Assembly: GCA_964485395.1 (NCBI GenBank)
Contig: CAZAJF010000023.1
Coordinates: 5,847 to 69,846, forward strand
Origin: JANNSO01 sp964485395
GTDB lineage: Bacteria; Spirochaetota; Spirochaetia; Treponematales; UBA12059
Length of the DNA: 64,000 bases
Direction: 5' to 3'
Shown here: piece after piece, positions 1 through 8,599 of the stretch
Position numbering within the stretch: position 1 is the first letter of the stretch
How the letters are laid out: the number at the start of each line of letters is the position of its first letter
Made by a program: the position numbers and the translations under genes
Notes under the pieces: generated by a model
Seen by the model: the letters and a program-made list of their open reading frames with translations, nothing else
What the model was told of the DNA's origin: nothing
Databases searched by the model: none

Positions 1-2
1 AG

Positions 3-941
3 GGCAGGCATCGAGGAAGCGTGGAGGCGGGTTCTCCCATGGCCGCAATGGTGGACAGGGCGAAATTCGACCACTACCTTGCGCAGGCGGCCTCTGGGGC
101 CGGCGCGGTTCTCCGGGAGGAAGAAGCCTGCGTCAAGGCTGAAAGGGTAGGCGGCGGAATCCTCGTAACCACGGACAAGGGCTCGTACGCCGCTCCGCTC
201 GCGATCGGGGCGGACGGATTCTTCAGCAAGGTGGCTCCCTTGGTTCGCGGTCCTTGGCGCAGCGGTGAGAAGCGCTTTTGCGTAATAGCCGAAATATCGC
301 TGCCGGAAAAAGAAATAAAAGACCGTTTTGCGAATTTCGTGCAGCTGAATTATGGATGGGTGCGCCTGGGCTACGCCTGGGTATTCCCGAAAAGGGACAG
401 TCTCTCGCTGGGTATCGGCGGCTCGCTGTCCGACGGTTCCGGTACGGTAGCGCGCTTCAGGGACTTTATTTCCTCATTCGGCCTCGACACTGCCGTCCGC
501 CTGGAAGGATGCTGGATTCCCGTAAGCTCCTTCCGCCATCCGTGCCATGCCGCCTCCGTCATGCTCGCCGGCGACGCCGCCGGTTTCGTCGATTGTTTCT
601 CCGGCGAGGGAATTCGATACGCCATGGCGAGCGGCACGATGGCCGCACAGACGGCTTTGGCCGCGAGCAGGGAAAACGATTTTTCCGCGGAATTTCTCGC
701 GCACTACGATGAGGCTTTCTGCGAGCGCCATAAAGCGGATCTTCTTTCGTCGCTGCGCCTGTCGAGGTTCATCTTCCGCTTTCCCGACCTGGTGCTTGGC
801 ACCATGATCCGGAGCGAAAAAATACTGCTGCGGTATTGCGATGTTTTGCGAGGAGAGATTTCCTTCGCCGATTTTGCCCGTTGGAGCATCGGCAAGATTC
901 CGGCCCTGCTTGCCAAGAGGCTGGCTGGCGGTTGGAAATAA
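3..941 (+). CDS. Geranylgeranyl-reductase-family FAD oxidoreductase (5' end outside window)
   Basis: C-terminal part of a flavin-dependent oxidoreductase of the geranylgeranyl reductase / PHBH superfamily, which typically reduces isoprenoid double bonds or acts on polyketide or lipid substrates. The second FAD-binding motif, LAGDAAGFVDCFSGEGIRYA, is visible near base 560, together with the IGADG segment that normally follows the first half of the FAD fold. The N-terminal GxGxxG dinucleotide motif is missing because the reading frame stays open to the window edge. A GTG at 21 is only the first internal start codon, so the protein is treated as 5' partial. A related complete protein lies at 4134-5273, on the far side of the MFS/TetR pair. 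The substrate cannot be told from sequence. Confidence 0.8.
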   Translation, partial: GRHRGSVEAGSPMAAMVDRAKFDHYLAQAASGAGAVLREEEACVKAERVGGGILVTTDKGSYAAPLAIGADGFFSKVAPLVRGPWRSGEKRFCVIAEISLPEKEIKDRFANFVQLNYGWVRLGYAWVFPKRDSLSLGIGGSLSDGSGTVARFRDFISSFGLDTAVRLEGCWIPVSSFRHPCHAASVMLAGDAAGFVDCFSGEGIRYAMASGTMAAQTALAASRENDFSAEFLAHYDEAFCERHKADLLSSLRLSRFIFRFPDLVLGTMIRSEKILLRYCDVLRGEISFADFARWSIGKIPALLAKRLAGGWK

Positions 942-975
942 GTACAGGGCAACTGTTAAAATCAGTGAAATCTCC

Positions 976-1004
976 TTGACGCTTAGGTGCGCCTTCAGTA
1001 TTAT
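976..1004 (+). promoter_or_regulatory. Sigma-70-type promoter for the MFS-tetR operon
   Basis: TTGACG at 976-981 and TATTAT at 999-1004 are separated by 17 bp, close to the housekeeping consensus. The expected transcription start near 1011 falls inside the palindromic operator at 1000-1044. Confidence 0.75.
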
Positions 1005-1044
1005 CTGAACGATGTTCATATAGTGTGAACCTTGTTCAGATAAT
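1000..1044. promoter_or_regulatory. Double palindromic operator, likely for the downstream TetR repressor
   Basis: A 45-bp region is symmetric about position 1022. Its outer arms are ATTATCTGAAC (1000-1010) and GTTCAGATAAT (1034-1044). Inside lie two copies of the 13-bp palindrome TGAACNNNGTTCA, at 1006-1018 and 1026-1038, with centres 20 bp apart (about two helical turns). The site overlaps the -10 box and start point of the MFS-tetR promoter, as expected for an autorepressing TetR-family protein that binds as a pair of dimers. Confidence 0.75.
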
Positions 1045-1076
1045 CGATCGAATTATGGCTTCAAGGAGTTGATTGC

Positions 1077-3137
1077 ATGTCTACAAAAACGATACAGCCC
1101 GGTTTGCAGGTTCAAGAACCGCTTGCCCCTGCTAAAAACCTTCCGGTCTTGTTGATTCTATATCTTTTGGGAATTTTCATGGGAGCCATCGATACCGGAA
1201 TCGTCAGCCCTGCGCGCACCATTATCCAAGGAGCCTTGGGCGTAGATGAACGCACCGGTATCTGGATGATCACCATATATACTTTAGCCTACGCGGCGAT
1301 CATACCTATTTCAGGCAAGCTGGCCGATCGCTATGGCCGGAAAATAGTCTATCTCGCCAGCATCGGGCTTTTTGGGCTCGGATCGGCGATATGCGCCTTG
1401 TCCGCGTCCACGGGATTGTTTTGGGTCATGCTGATAGGGCGGGTCGTTCAGGCGCTCGGCGGCGGCGGAATCATGCCCATAGCCACTGCCGAATTCGGAA
1501 CCAGCTTCCCCGAAAAGAAACGCGGCATGGCTCTTGGGCTCGTCGGCGGCGTCTATGGAATCGCCAATATCCTCGGCGCCTCCGCGGGCAGCGCCATCAT
1601 GGATATTTTCGGCACGTCGCGCTGGGACCTCATTTTTCTCGTAAACGTTCCCATAGCCTTGGCCATCATCGTCTTCGGCCTGTTCCTGCTTCCCAATAAC
1701 TTCGGCAAGAAAACGCAGAGGATCGACTGGGCCGGCATTCCCATCCTTACGGTTATGATTTTATCGCTCATGTACGGCCTGAAGAACATCGACTTCTTCG
1801 ATTTCGGGACGTCGCTCCTCAGGCTCGACGCATTCCCGTTCCTCCTCGCCTTCCTGGCCTTGCTGCCCGCGCTCCTTTTCGTGGAGCGGCGCGCCAAGGA
1901 CCCGATCCTGGCCTTCGGCTACTTTACGAATCGCGCAACGCTCATAACCCTGATACTCTCCTTCTTCGTGGGCGTGCTCATGATGGGCATGGTATTCGTG
2001 CCGCAGTTGGCAGAAAACGTCCTGCGGATTTCCTCGGGTTCGGGTGGGTATTTCGTGGCCGTACTGGGGGTTTTCGCGGGGCTTTCCGCTCCTTTCAGCG
2101 GCGCCATGATAGACCGTTTCGGCCCCAAGCGCATCTTGCTCACGGGGTTCGCCATCAGCCTTTTCGGGGCTCTCATGCTCATCTTTATCACGATTCCGTT
2201 TCCCTCAACCATCGCCGTTTTGGCGAGCCTGGCGATCATGGGCTTTGGCCTGGGCTTTACCATGGGTACGCCGCTTAATTACATGATGCTGCAGGATTGC
2301 CCCAAGGACGAGGCGGGTTCTGCCCTGGCCACGCTATCCTTGGTGCGCTCCATAGGCACGGCTATCGCTCCCGCCATCATGATAGGCTTCATCGCCCACG
2401 CAGGCGCTTCGGCCCAGCCCAAGCTCATGGCTTTGCTGCCTCCGGTGGATGCGCCGCGGCTTGAGCTGTCCGACACGCTCGAGAGCCAGCTCACCGCCGT
2501 AAAAGCAAATCCTGCGCTTGCCGGCATGATGGCCGGTATGGAAATACCTTCCTTCGGAGCCCCTGCGGGCATGGATTTTAGCATGGGATCCCAAGGCGGC
2601 GCCGAAGCGGGGGCTCTGCCTCCGGAAATGGCGACGAAGCTGAGATCGGCCGACGTTACGACGATCACCGACCGCATCAAGGAACTCGCGGAATTCATGT
2701 ACGACGAAAAAACGCCTGAAGTTATAAAAAAAATACAGGAGGGGATCGGCTCGGGAAAGCTGAAGCTCCGGGAAGCCTTGAACGGCATGGACGCGGCGGC
2801 ACGGCCTTCGGGAATGCCCGCCGTAATCCCGTCGGGAATGCCTGTCGGCGCGGGCGGCGGCCTTGCCGGAATGCAAGGAGCGCGCGTTCAACTGGCCGCG
2901 ATAGTGCAGACCATGGATGCGCTGGAAGAGGATGTTCCCGCGGCGTTTGCGAGGGCGAAGCTCGCGTATATCGCAAAGATAGAGACGCTTCGCCCGGAAA
3001 TCGACTCGACGTTCCAGAAGACGTTGAATTCCGGTTTTACGCAGATGTATATCGTCGTCGCCGCTATGAGCTTGCTTGCGGGGCTTGTGCTTCTTTTCTA
3101 CCGCGGGAATGTCCCCAAGCCAAAGGAAGCGGAATAA
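1077..3137 (+). CDS. MFS multidrug exporter (DHA2/EmrB-QacA type) with long C-terminal loop
   Basis: Predicted proton-driven drug or toxin exporter of the inner membrane. The first half shows typical MFS features, including GKLADRYGRK in the loop after TM2 and the GRVVQALGGGG stretch of TM4. About 13 hydrophobic segments end near residue 443. A loop of about 210 residues follows (444-655), rich in Met, Gly, Pro and Ala, and then a final helix at about 656-675. DHA2 exporters often carry a loop before TM14, but this one is much larger than usual and makes the protein 686 residues instead of about 500. The ATG is preceded by AAGGAG (1063-1068). The tetR gene starts 2 bp after the stop. The substrate is unknown. 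Confidence 0.88.
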   Translation: MSTKTIQPGLQVQEPLAPAKNLPVLLILYLLGIFMGAIDTGIVSPARTIIQGALGVDERTGIWMITIYTLAYAAIIPISGKLADRYGRKIVYLASIGLFGLGSAICALSASTGLFWVMLIGRVVQALGGGGIMPIATAEFGTSFPEKKRGMALGLVGGVYGIANILGASAGSAIMDIFGTSRWDLIFLVNVPIALAIIVFGLFLLPNNFGKKTQRIDWAGIPILTVMILSLMYGLKNIDFFDFGTSLLRLDAFPFLLAFLALLPALLFVERRAKDPILAFGYFTNRATLITLILSFFVGVLMMGMVFVPQLAENVLRISSGSGGYFVAVLGVFAGLSAPFSGAMIDRFGPKRILLTGFAISLFGALMLIFITIPFPSTIAVLASLAIMGFGLGFTMGTPLNYMMLQDCPKDEAGSALATLSLVRSIGTAIAPAIMIGFIAHAGASAQPKLMALLPPVDAPRLELSDTLESQLTAVKANPALAGMMAGMEIPSFGAPAGMDFSMGSQGGAEAGALPPEMATKLRSADVTTITDRIKELAEFMYDEKTPEVIKKIQEGIGSGKLKLREALNGMDAAARPSGMPAVIPSGMPVGAGGGLAGMQGARVQLAAIVQTMDALEEDVPAAFARAKLAYIAKIETLRPEIDSTFQKTLNSGFTQMYIVVAAMSLLAGLVLLFYRGNVPKPKEAE

Positions 3138-3139
3138 CC

Positions 3140-3715
3140 GTGCCCAAGGCGATCGACAACGCGCGGGGTTCTATTTTATCCACCGCCCGGACCCTTCTCG
3201 CGCAGGAGGGCTACGAATCCCTGAATATGCGGACGATCGCCGGGGCAAGCGGAATCGCCACCGGTACGGTATACAATTATTTCAGGGCAAAGGACGAGAT
3301 CGTCTTTGCCCTGATGAACGAGGACTGGAACCGCGCGCTGGATTCCATGGATTCCGCCCTTGCGGAAAAGCTCGCTTCGGGGCCGCCTCCGTCCGCAAAG
3401 GAGCGGGCGGGATGCCTTGAAATTATTTTTAGCTTCCTCAAGGATTTTATCCATACCTACAAAGGGGTGTGGATTATCCTGGCGGCGGCTCCTCCCGAAG
3501 AAAAATCCCCCTTGGTGCGGCATCACGACAAGGCGATTTTCATGGATGAGCTTGCGCAGAGGGTCAAGAAAATATGGAGCCCCGCATCCGATAAGGATTA
3601 TGGCTTTGCCTTGAGTTTCGTGTGCAGGTCTCTGGCCACCTACGCTCAGGAAGGCGATTGCGACTTTGTCCAGCTCTTTGGAATCTTAGGAAATGTTATG
3701 GAAAATTTGCGATAG
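3140..3715 (+). CDS. TetR/AcrR-family transcriptional repressor
   Basis: A 191-residue regulator with an N-terminal TetR helix-turn-helix at about residues 10-57; ASGIATGTVYNYFRAKDE is the recognition helix region. The C-terminal all-helical part would bind the inducing ligand. It starts with GTG 2 bp after the MFS exporter stop and is surely co-transcribed with it. The perfect operator at 1000-1044 in front of the exporter is its most likely target, giving ligand-induced export. The ligand cannot be inferred. Confidence 0.9.
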   Translation: MPKAIDNARGSILSTARTLLAQEGYESLNMRTIAGASGIATGTVYNYFRAKDEIVFALMNEDWNRALDSMDSALAEKLASGPPPSAKERAGCLEIIFSFLKDFIHTYKGVWIILAAAPPEEKSPLVRHHDKAIFMDELAQRVKKIWSPASDKDYGFALSFVCRSLATYAQEGDCDFVQLFGILGNVMENLR

Positions 3716-4133
3716 GCCGCCTGTCCTGTTTCGCTTCCCTCATGCGTTCGGAAACAGCTGCCTGGCATTGGAGTTGCTTTCCATAAGATATTGAGGTCGT
3801 TCGCCTGAATTTTATTGATTGAATGGTAGAAATATTCTTGACAGGCAATAAAATCGCATTAATACTGGATAAAACATTGCTCATGGGAGAATGTCCGAAT
3901 AATTTATTTCAACCCTGGCCGACCATCGACACGATTCTTCCCGAGGGCGGGAATATTTTCTTCGGTGCGTTAAAAATAGAAAGATTTTTCATGGAGCTCA
4001 AACACGGTGATTTCGCCGGCTGAGAATATGATCCGCGCGATTCCGAAAATTTTCCCGTCGCCCGACGAGTTCAAACTTCGGTTGACGTGCCGCTTCCCGA
4101 AATGGTGAGTGCAGAAAAGAAAAGGGAGTCCAT
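3716..4133. other. Intergenic region with promoter and long 5' leader
   Basis: This 418-bp stretch holds no convincing gene. A short open frame at 3823-4023 has no ribosome binding site and starts upstream of the strong promoter at 3838-3866, so I do not accept it. The predicted transcript from that promoter would carry a leader of about 260 nt before the flavoprotein gene, including a small stem TTCCCG/CGGGAA near 3935-3955. No known riboswitch was recognised. Confidence 0.5.
3838..3866 (+). promoter_or_regulatory. Strong sigma-70-type promoter
   Basis: A perfect TTGACA at 3838-3843 is followed, after 17 bp, by AATACT at 3861-3866. It points to the flavoprotein gene at 4134. Confidence 0.65.
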
Positions 4134-5273
4134 ATGGAACATTTCGATGTCGTGATAATCGGTGGAGGCGTCGCGGGTTCCGTATGCGCTAAATTCCTCG
4201 CGCAGGCCGGCGTGAGCACGCTGCTCGCCGAAAAATACAGGACTCCAAGGCATAAGGCTTGCAGCGGCATCCAGCTGGGCTATTTTTCCAAGATAATCGG
4301 CGAGAAATTCCCCGCCGATAAACTCTGCGACCACCAACTCAGGAAAGTCTACATCCAGTATCCCGACGGATCGTCGATCAAGGTTCCTTTCCCCATGTTC
4401 AATTTCATGCGCGATGTTTTCGACGATTACCTGAACCAGACGGCCAAGGGCTACGGCGCGGAATTCCGGGATGCCTGCGAATATACCGGTTTTGAGGAGA
4501 CTGCCGAAGGCCATATCGTGGATTTGACGCGGGCTGGCACGACTGAAAAAATTTCCTGTTCTTATCTCGTCGACGCCAGCGGCCTTCGACCCGTGATCCG
4601 CCGCGCCTTGAGACCCGGCGATTTCCGAAAATCATCCTCGGCTGGGACGATCAATTATTACATCGAGGGCGAGGGGAATCTCAATCCTGAATACCTGTAT
4701 CAATTCTGGAATCTCGAGTGGAACAACCAGATGTTCGCTTGGGTCTATAACAAGACCCTGGACGGGCGCAATCTGTGGGTGGTCGGAAGCGGTTACGACA
4801 AGGAGCCTAAGGAGCATTGCGAAGCCTTCCTTAATTACATCAGGAACAAATACGACTTGCGCGGCAAGATCGTAAAGACGGAGGGCTATGCTTCAAATAT
4901 CGAATTCGATTCCACGGAACGCGTATGGCTCGGCCAGGGGCGCATTCTCATGATAGGCGACGCGGCGGGGCTCGTCGATCTCGCGCGCGGCGTTGGCATG
5001 GACTCGGCAGCGTTGAGCGGAAGGCTCGCGGCCAAGGCCATCATAGCGGCCGTCAGGGAAAAAAAGAACGCGCTCGAGGAGTATTCGAAATATGCCCGGA
5101 GGATGACGGCGCAGACGAAAAGGAACCAGGGAAAATCGATTCACCGTTTTTCCACGAACGACGAGCTCCTTGAATACACCAAAAAAGGAATGAAACCGGT
5201 TGCCGTCATGATGGTGGTAAACGCGTTCTTGAATCGATTCCGGAAGCCCGAAAACCTCGTGCTGCTGCCATGA
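4134..5273 (+). CDS. Geranylgeranyl-reductase-family FAD oxidoreductase
   Basis: A complete 379-residue flavoprotein. The N-terminal dinucleotide motif is VVIIGGGVAGSV (about residues 5-16), the second FAD motif is MIGDAAGLVDLARG (about 272-285), and the family's RHKACSG cysteine segment lies at about residue 43. The family reduces isoprenoid chains such as geranylgeranyl groups or quinone tails, using reduced ferredoxin or NADPH. The start ATG has GGGAG 7 nt upstream. The gene is followed at 13 bp by the GH127-like gene on the same strand. It is a paralogue of the partial gene at 3-941. The role in a spirochaete is unclear; lipid or quinone modification is possible. Confidence 0.82.
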   Translation: MEHFDVVIIGGGVAGSVCAKFLAQAGVSTLLAEKYRTPRHKACSGIQLGYFSKIIGEKFPADKLCDHQLRKVYIQYPDGSSIKVPFPMFNFMRDVFDDYLNQTAKGYGAEFRDACEYTGFEETAEGHIVDLTRAGTTEKISCSYLVDASGLRPVIRRALRPGDFRKSSSAGTINYYIEGEGNLNPEYLYQFWNLEWNNQMFAWVYNKTLDGRNLWVVGSGYDKEPKEHCEAFLNYIRNKYDLRGKIVKTEGYASNIEFDSTERVWLGQGRILMIGDAAGLVDLARGVGMDSAALSGRLAAKAIIAAVREKKNALEEYSKYARRMTAQTKRNQGKSIHRFSTNDELLEYTKKGMKPVAVMMVVNAFLNRFRKPENLVLLP

Positions 5274-5286
5274 ACGCAGGTAAGGA

Positions 5287-7263
5287 ATGAATAACAGGAT
5301 TTTTACGAAGCTTCAGCTTCGCGAGATACGGCCCGATGGATTCATGCGCCGGGTGCTGGAATTGCAGGCGCGCGGGCTTACCGGAAATATAAGATTTCTC
5401 TGGGAGGACCTTTCCGGCAAGTCCGCCTGGCTGGGCGGCACCGGGGAGGCCTGGGAACGGGGGCCCTATTATCTGGATGGGCTCATTCCGCTCGTTGCCC
5501 TGCTTGGCGATCCGGTGCTTGAGAACGAGGCGCGCCATTGGGTCGACTGCATCGTGGCAAGCCAGGACCCATCCGGTTTTTTCGGCCCTGCGTGGAATAC
5601 CGACTGGTGGCCCAGAACGGTTGCGCTCAAGGCGCTTGTCAGCTGGCATGGAGCCACAGGCGACAGCCGGATTATCCCGTTCATGGACAGATATTTCGAG
5701 TACCAGTACAGAACCATCGACGCGCAGCCGCTGGTTTTTTGGGCGGCGGCCCGGGCTCTGGAGGCTGCGGAGGCCATTGAGCTGGTCTATAGGGAAACCG
5801 GGAAGCAGTACCTTACGGAGCTTGCCGTAAAATTGCGGAATGGCATGTTCGATTGGTTCGGCTTTTTCGCGGATCTGCCGTACAAGAAACCGACCGCGGC
5901 TTACTTGAATAAAACGATATTCAATCTGATAAAGATGGCGGTGACGCCGCTGGACGCGCTTGCCAAGAAGGATATAAGGATCAAGAGGCCCAAGCCGGCC
6001 GTTAAAGCCAAGGCGTTCAACGAAAATTCCATCATAAGGACGATCAGCCTTACGCATGGCGTCAACATCGCCATGGCTTTGAAGTATCCAGCGAGCTTCG
6101 GCTTGCTCTCAGGCGATACCGAACCCGGCGGGCTGCCGAGAAGAGGATATTCGCAGTTAATGGAATGTCACGGAACGGCCATCGGCCTGTGGACTTCGGA
6201 CGAGCACCTGGGCGGGCCCGACCCATCCAACGGCACGGAGCTCTGCACGGTCGTGGAGGCGTTGTATTCCCTTGAGGAAGCGTTGTCCATAACGGGCGAT
6301 CCGTTCTACGCGGACATCGCCGAGCTGCTCGCGTACAACGCGCTGCCCGCCACCTTTACCCCGGACATGTGCGCGCATCAGTATGTCCAGCAAGCCAATC
6401 AGATCGCCGCGGACAGGAAACGGCGGCAGTTTTTCGATACCGACCGGGAGGCCAACACCTTCGGGCTCGAACCGAATTACGGCTGCTGCGCCGCCAACAT
6501 GCACCAGGGATTCCCTAAATTCGCCGCCAACGCCTGCCACCGCGCCGAATCGGGGCTCGCGTTTCTCGTCTACATGCCCTGCACCGTTTCCACAAAATCC
6601 GCAAGCGGAAATCCCCTGGTCATAAGCGAAGAGACCGACTATCCGTTCGGCTCCCGGATTTCCTTCCGGATCCTGGCGGTCGACGAGCCCTCGTTGACCC
6701 TGTCCTTCAGGGTGCCTGCGTTGACAAAGATGGAACTATTTTATAACGGAACGAGCGAAGGCGTCTTTGAGGCCGGCATGGCGGCGCTGACCCGGGGATT
6801 CTATCCGGGGGATTCCGTCGATATCGAGTTGGACGCGCCCCTCACCGTCGTTCCGCAGGCGGACGGCAGCATTGCCTTCCGCAAAGGCTCCCTCCTTCTC
6901 GCCCTGAAGATCGAGGAGGAATGCCGCTCCTTCCGCGGGCTGGAACCGTTCGACGACCGTGAATTCGTACCCGTTTCCGAATGGAACCTCGCGCCGCTCC
7001 TCAAGCACGGAAAAGCGGCGATACTGGAAACCGTCCGCCGGGAGATTCCTCTCATGCCGTTCGACGTCAAGGATCCTCCGCTTGAGCTGCGCGTGACGGG
7101 CGTGAAGATACATAACTGGAAAAAGCGTCTGAACAGCGCGGGACCGTGTCCTGCGAATCCGGATTTCTCGGAGGAGCGGACGATCAGCCTGGTTCCCTAC
7201 GGATGCACCAACCTTCGAATAGCGCAATTCCCGATCGCGGAAAGCCCCGGATCAGCGGGCTGA
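5287..7263 (+). CDS. GH127-like glycosidase (DUF1680, beta-L-arabinofuranosidase family)
   Basis: A 658-residue protein resembling the GH127/DUF1680 family, whose founding members remove beta-L-arabinofuranose from plant glycans using a zinc-held cysteine nucleophile. The expected residues are visible: a candidate acid/base Glu306 in DEHL, Glu318 and Cys320 in GTELC, and the paired Cys400-Cys401 in YGCCAAN. An alpha-barrel N-terminal part and a beta-rich C-terminal part fit the family. There is no signal peptide, so it probably acts in the cytoplasm on imported oligosaccharides. It lies 13 bp after the flavoprotein gene. Its 3' end overlaps the end of the convergent cyclase-like gene by 12 bp. 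The exact sugar specificity is not certain. Confidence 0.8.
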   Translation: MNNRIFTKLQLREIRPDGFMRRVLELQARGLTGNIRFLWEDLSGKSAWLGGTGEAWERGPYYLDGLIPLVALLGDPVLENEARHWVDCIVASQDPSGFFGPAWNTDWWPRTVALKALVSWHGATGDSRIIPFMDRYFEYQYRTIDAQPLVFWAAARALEAAEAIELVYRETGKQYLTELAVKLRNGMFDWFGFFADLPYKKPTAAYLNKTIFNLIKMAVTPLDALAKKDIRIKRPKPAVKAKAFNENSIIRTISLTHGVNIAMALKYPASFGLLSGDTEPGGLPRRGYSQLMECHGTAIGLWTSDEHLGGPDPSNGTELCTVVEALYSLEEALSITGDPFYADIAELLAYNALPATFTPDMCAHQYVQQANQIAADRKRRQFFDTDREANTFGLEPNYGCCAANMHQGFPKFAANACHRAESGLAFLVYMPCTVSTKSASGNPLVISEETDYPFGSRISFRILAVDEPSLTLSFRVPALTKMELFYNGTSEGVFEAGMAALTRGFYPGDSVDIELDAPLTVVPQADGSIAFRKGSLLLALKIEEECRSFRGLEPFDDREFVPVSEWNLAPLLKHGKAAILETVRREIPLMPFDVKDPPLELRVTGVKIHNWKKRLNSAGPCPANPDFSEERTISLVPYGCTNLRIAQFPIAESPGSAG

Positions 7264-8484
7264 TTTTTTCTTGCCGGAGAAACGGTACAGGATCAGCCCG
7301 TCTTCGTCGGTTTCCCTGGCAACATAGCCTTTGTCGGCCATCGTTTCCAGTTCCCTCCTGACTTCGTCCAGCGAAAATCGCGTGGCGGCGGCCGCGTCGG
7401 CCACGCTCAGATTGCCGTCGGCTTTTCTGGCGTAGCTCAAGAGCGCTTCCTGAATAAGCTTGGGCATCTGCTTTCTGAGCCTGCGCAGTTCCCTGAGCGA
7501 GCCGATCGTTTCCACCAGGCCCACGAAAGCGCTTAAGCCTCCGATGCAGATTCCCACCCACCACCAGCCGGAGGGCAGGAAGTACAGCCCAGCTCCAAAG
7601 GCGCCGCCGAGGATGATTCCCGTAGTCAAAGCGCCCGAACTCGATTTGTTTTTCTTGATCAGTTCTTCCATCCTGCGCGCGGGGTGGTTTTTGTCCTTGC
7701 GTCTATGCGCGGCCTGGATGTTGCTTGCCGGATGGCTGTGTATGTTTACCTGAATCTGGTCCGTATCCTGACTCAATTCGATTGACGCCTTCTGAAGCGT
7801 GCTTTCCACAAGCCGTTGCGTCAGCTTTTCCAGCTGGGCGCCTAAACCGTCGGCGGGGTGGGCCGATCTCGCCTCCTGAGGCGTTGGCGGCGGCGAGGTT
7901 TCCGGTACCGGAGGAATTTCCGTCTCAACCAGGGTTTTCGGAGCTTGTTCGGGTGATTTTCCGGTCTCGCAACCGGTAGCCAACTCGTATAATGCCAGAG
8001 ACCGCGAAATGTTCTTTAGATCGGAGTCGTAAACTTCGCAGAATTCGACTTCCATCTTGTTTACCAGTTGCCTGTACACGTCATCGGATACGCATATTCC
8101 GCCGGGCCTGGCCTTATTCATGACTCTGGAGGCTATATTGACGCCGTTTCCGTAAACCCGGTCGCCTTCCTGCCAGATGTCGCCCAGATGCAGGCCTATT
8201 CGCGGCAGAATCTTGAAGAGCCCAGCCGCGTGGGTATTGCGGGCGCGCAAGGAAAACTGGATGAGCAAGGCGCATTGCGCTGCGGAAAGGGCGCTCTCGA
8301 ACAATACCAGCATTCCCCCGGAATCCTGGTCTACGATCGTGCCATCGTGGTCGTGAATCAACGGAGTCGCGATGCCTCTGTGTTCATCCAGCAGCTCGAT
8401 TGCGCGGGATTCGTTTTCGGAGGTCATTCGGGCGAAATCTGAAATTTCGATGAACATTACCACGGCGAGTCTTGTCGTCTTCAT
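7252..8484 (-). CDS. Degenerate class III cyclase domain fused to membrane segment and C-terminal winged helix
   Basis: Residues about 1-165 form a class III nucleotidyl cyclase homology domain; VYGNGVNIASRV is the clearest motif. Both metal-binding positions look altered. The first Asp is Glu (MFIEISDF), and the second motif, normally GDG, reads SGG in QDSGGMLVLF. Catalysis is therefore doubtful. After a charged linker there are two hydrophobic segments (GIILGGAFGAGLYFL and WWWVGICIGGLSAFVG). A soluble tail with a predicted winged-helix-like segment follows (LSVADAAAATRFSLDEVRRE). The ATG at 8484 is preferred because GAGG precedes it; an in-frame ATG at 8502 lacks a ribosome site. It is divergent from the EAL protein. 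It may be a nucleotide sensor, not an enzyme. Confidence 0.72.
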   Translation of the reverse strand: MKTTRLAVVMFIEISDFARMTSENESRAIELLDEHRGIATPLIHDHDGTIVDQDSGGMLVLFESALSAAQCALLIQFSLRARNTHAAGLFKILPRIGLHLGDIWQEGDRVYGNGVNIASRVMNKARPGGICVSDDVYRQLVNKMEVEFCEVYDSDLKNISRSLALYELATGCETGKSPEQAPKTLVETEIPPVPETSPPPTPQEARSAHPADGLGAQLEKLTQRLVESTLQKASIELSQDTDQIQVNIHSHPASNIQAAHRRKDKNHPARRMEELIKKNKSSSGALTTGIILGGAFGAGLYFLPSGWWWVGICIGGLSAFVGLVETIGSLRELRRLRKQMPKLIQEALLSYARKADGNLSVADAAAATRFSLDEVRRELETMADKGYVARETDEDGLILYRFSGKKKSAR

Positions 8485-8545
8485 CTTGGCCTCGTTGTAC
8501 ATAAAATACCATGCAATTTAAATCCTGAACAGCGGAATGGGGCAT

Positions 8546-8574
8546 TTGACAGCTGTCCTACATCGTATTAAACT
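8546..8574 (+). promoter_or_regulatory. Sigma-70-type promoter for the PAS-GGDEF-EAL gene
   Basis: TTGACA at 8546-8551 and TAAACT at 8569-8574 are spaced 17 bp apart. Transcription would start near 8581, which rules out the more upstream in-frame start at 8537 and supports the ATG at 8600. Confidence 0.65.
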
Positions 8575-8599
8575 GCTACCGTCGTTATGGAGAAAAAAA

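Noticed and set aside
3823..4023. 66-residue open frame before the flavoprotein gene
   Set aside because: It starts upstream of a strong promoter, has no ribosome site, and shows no protein-like pattern.
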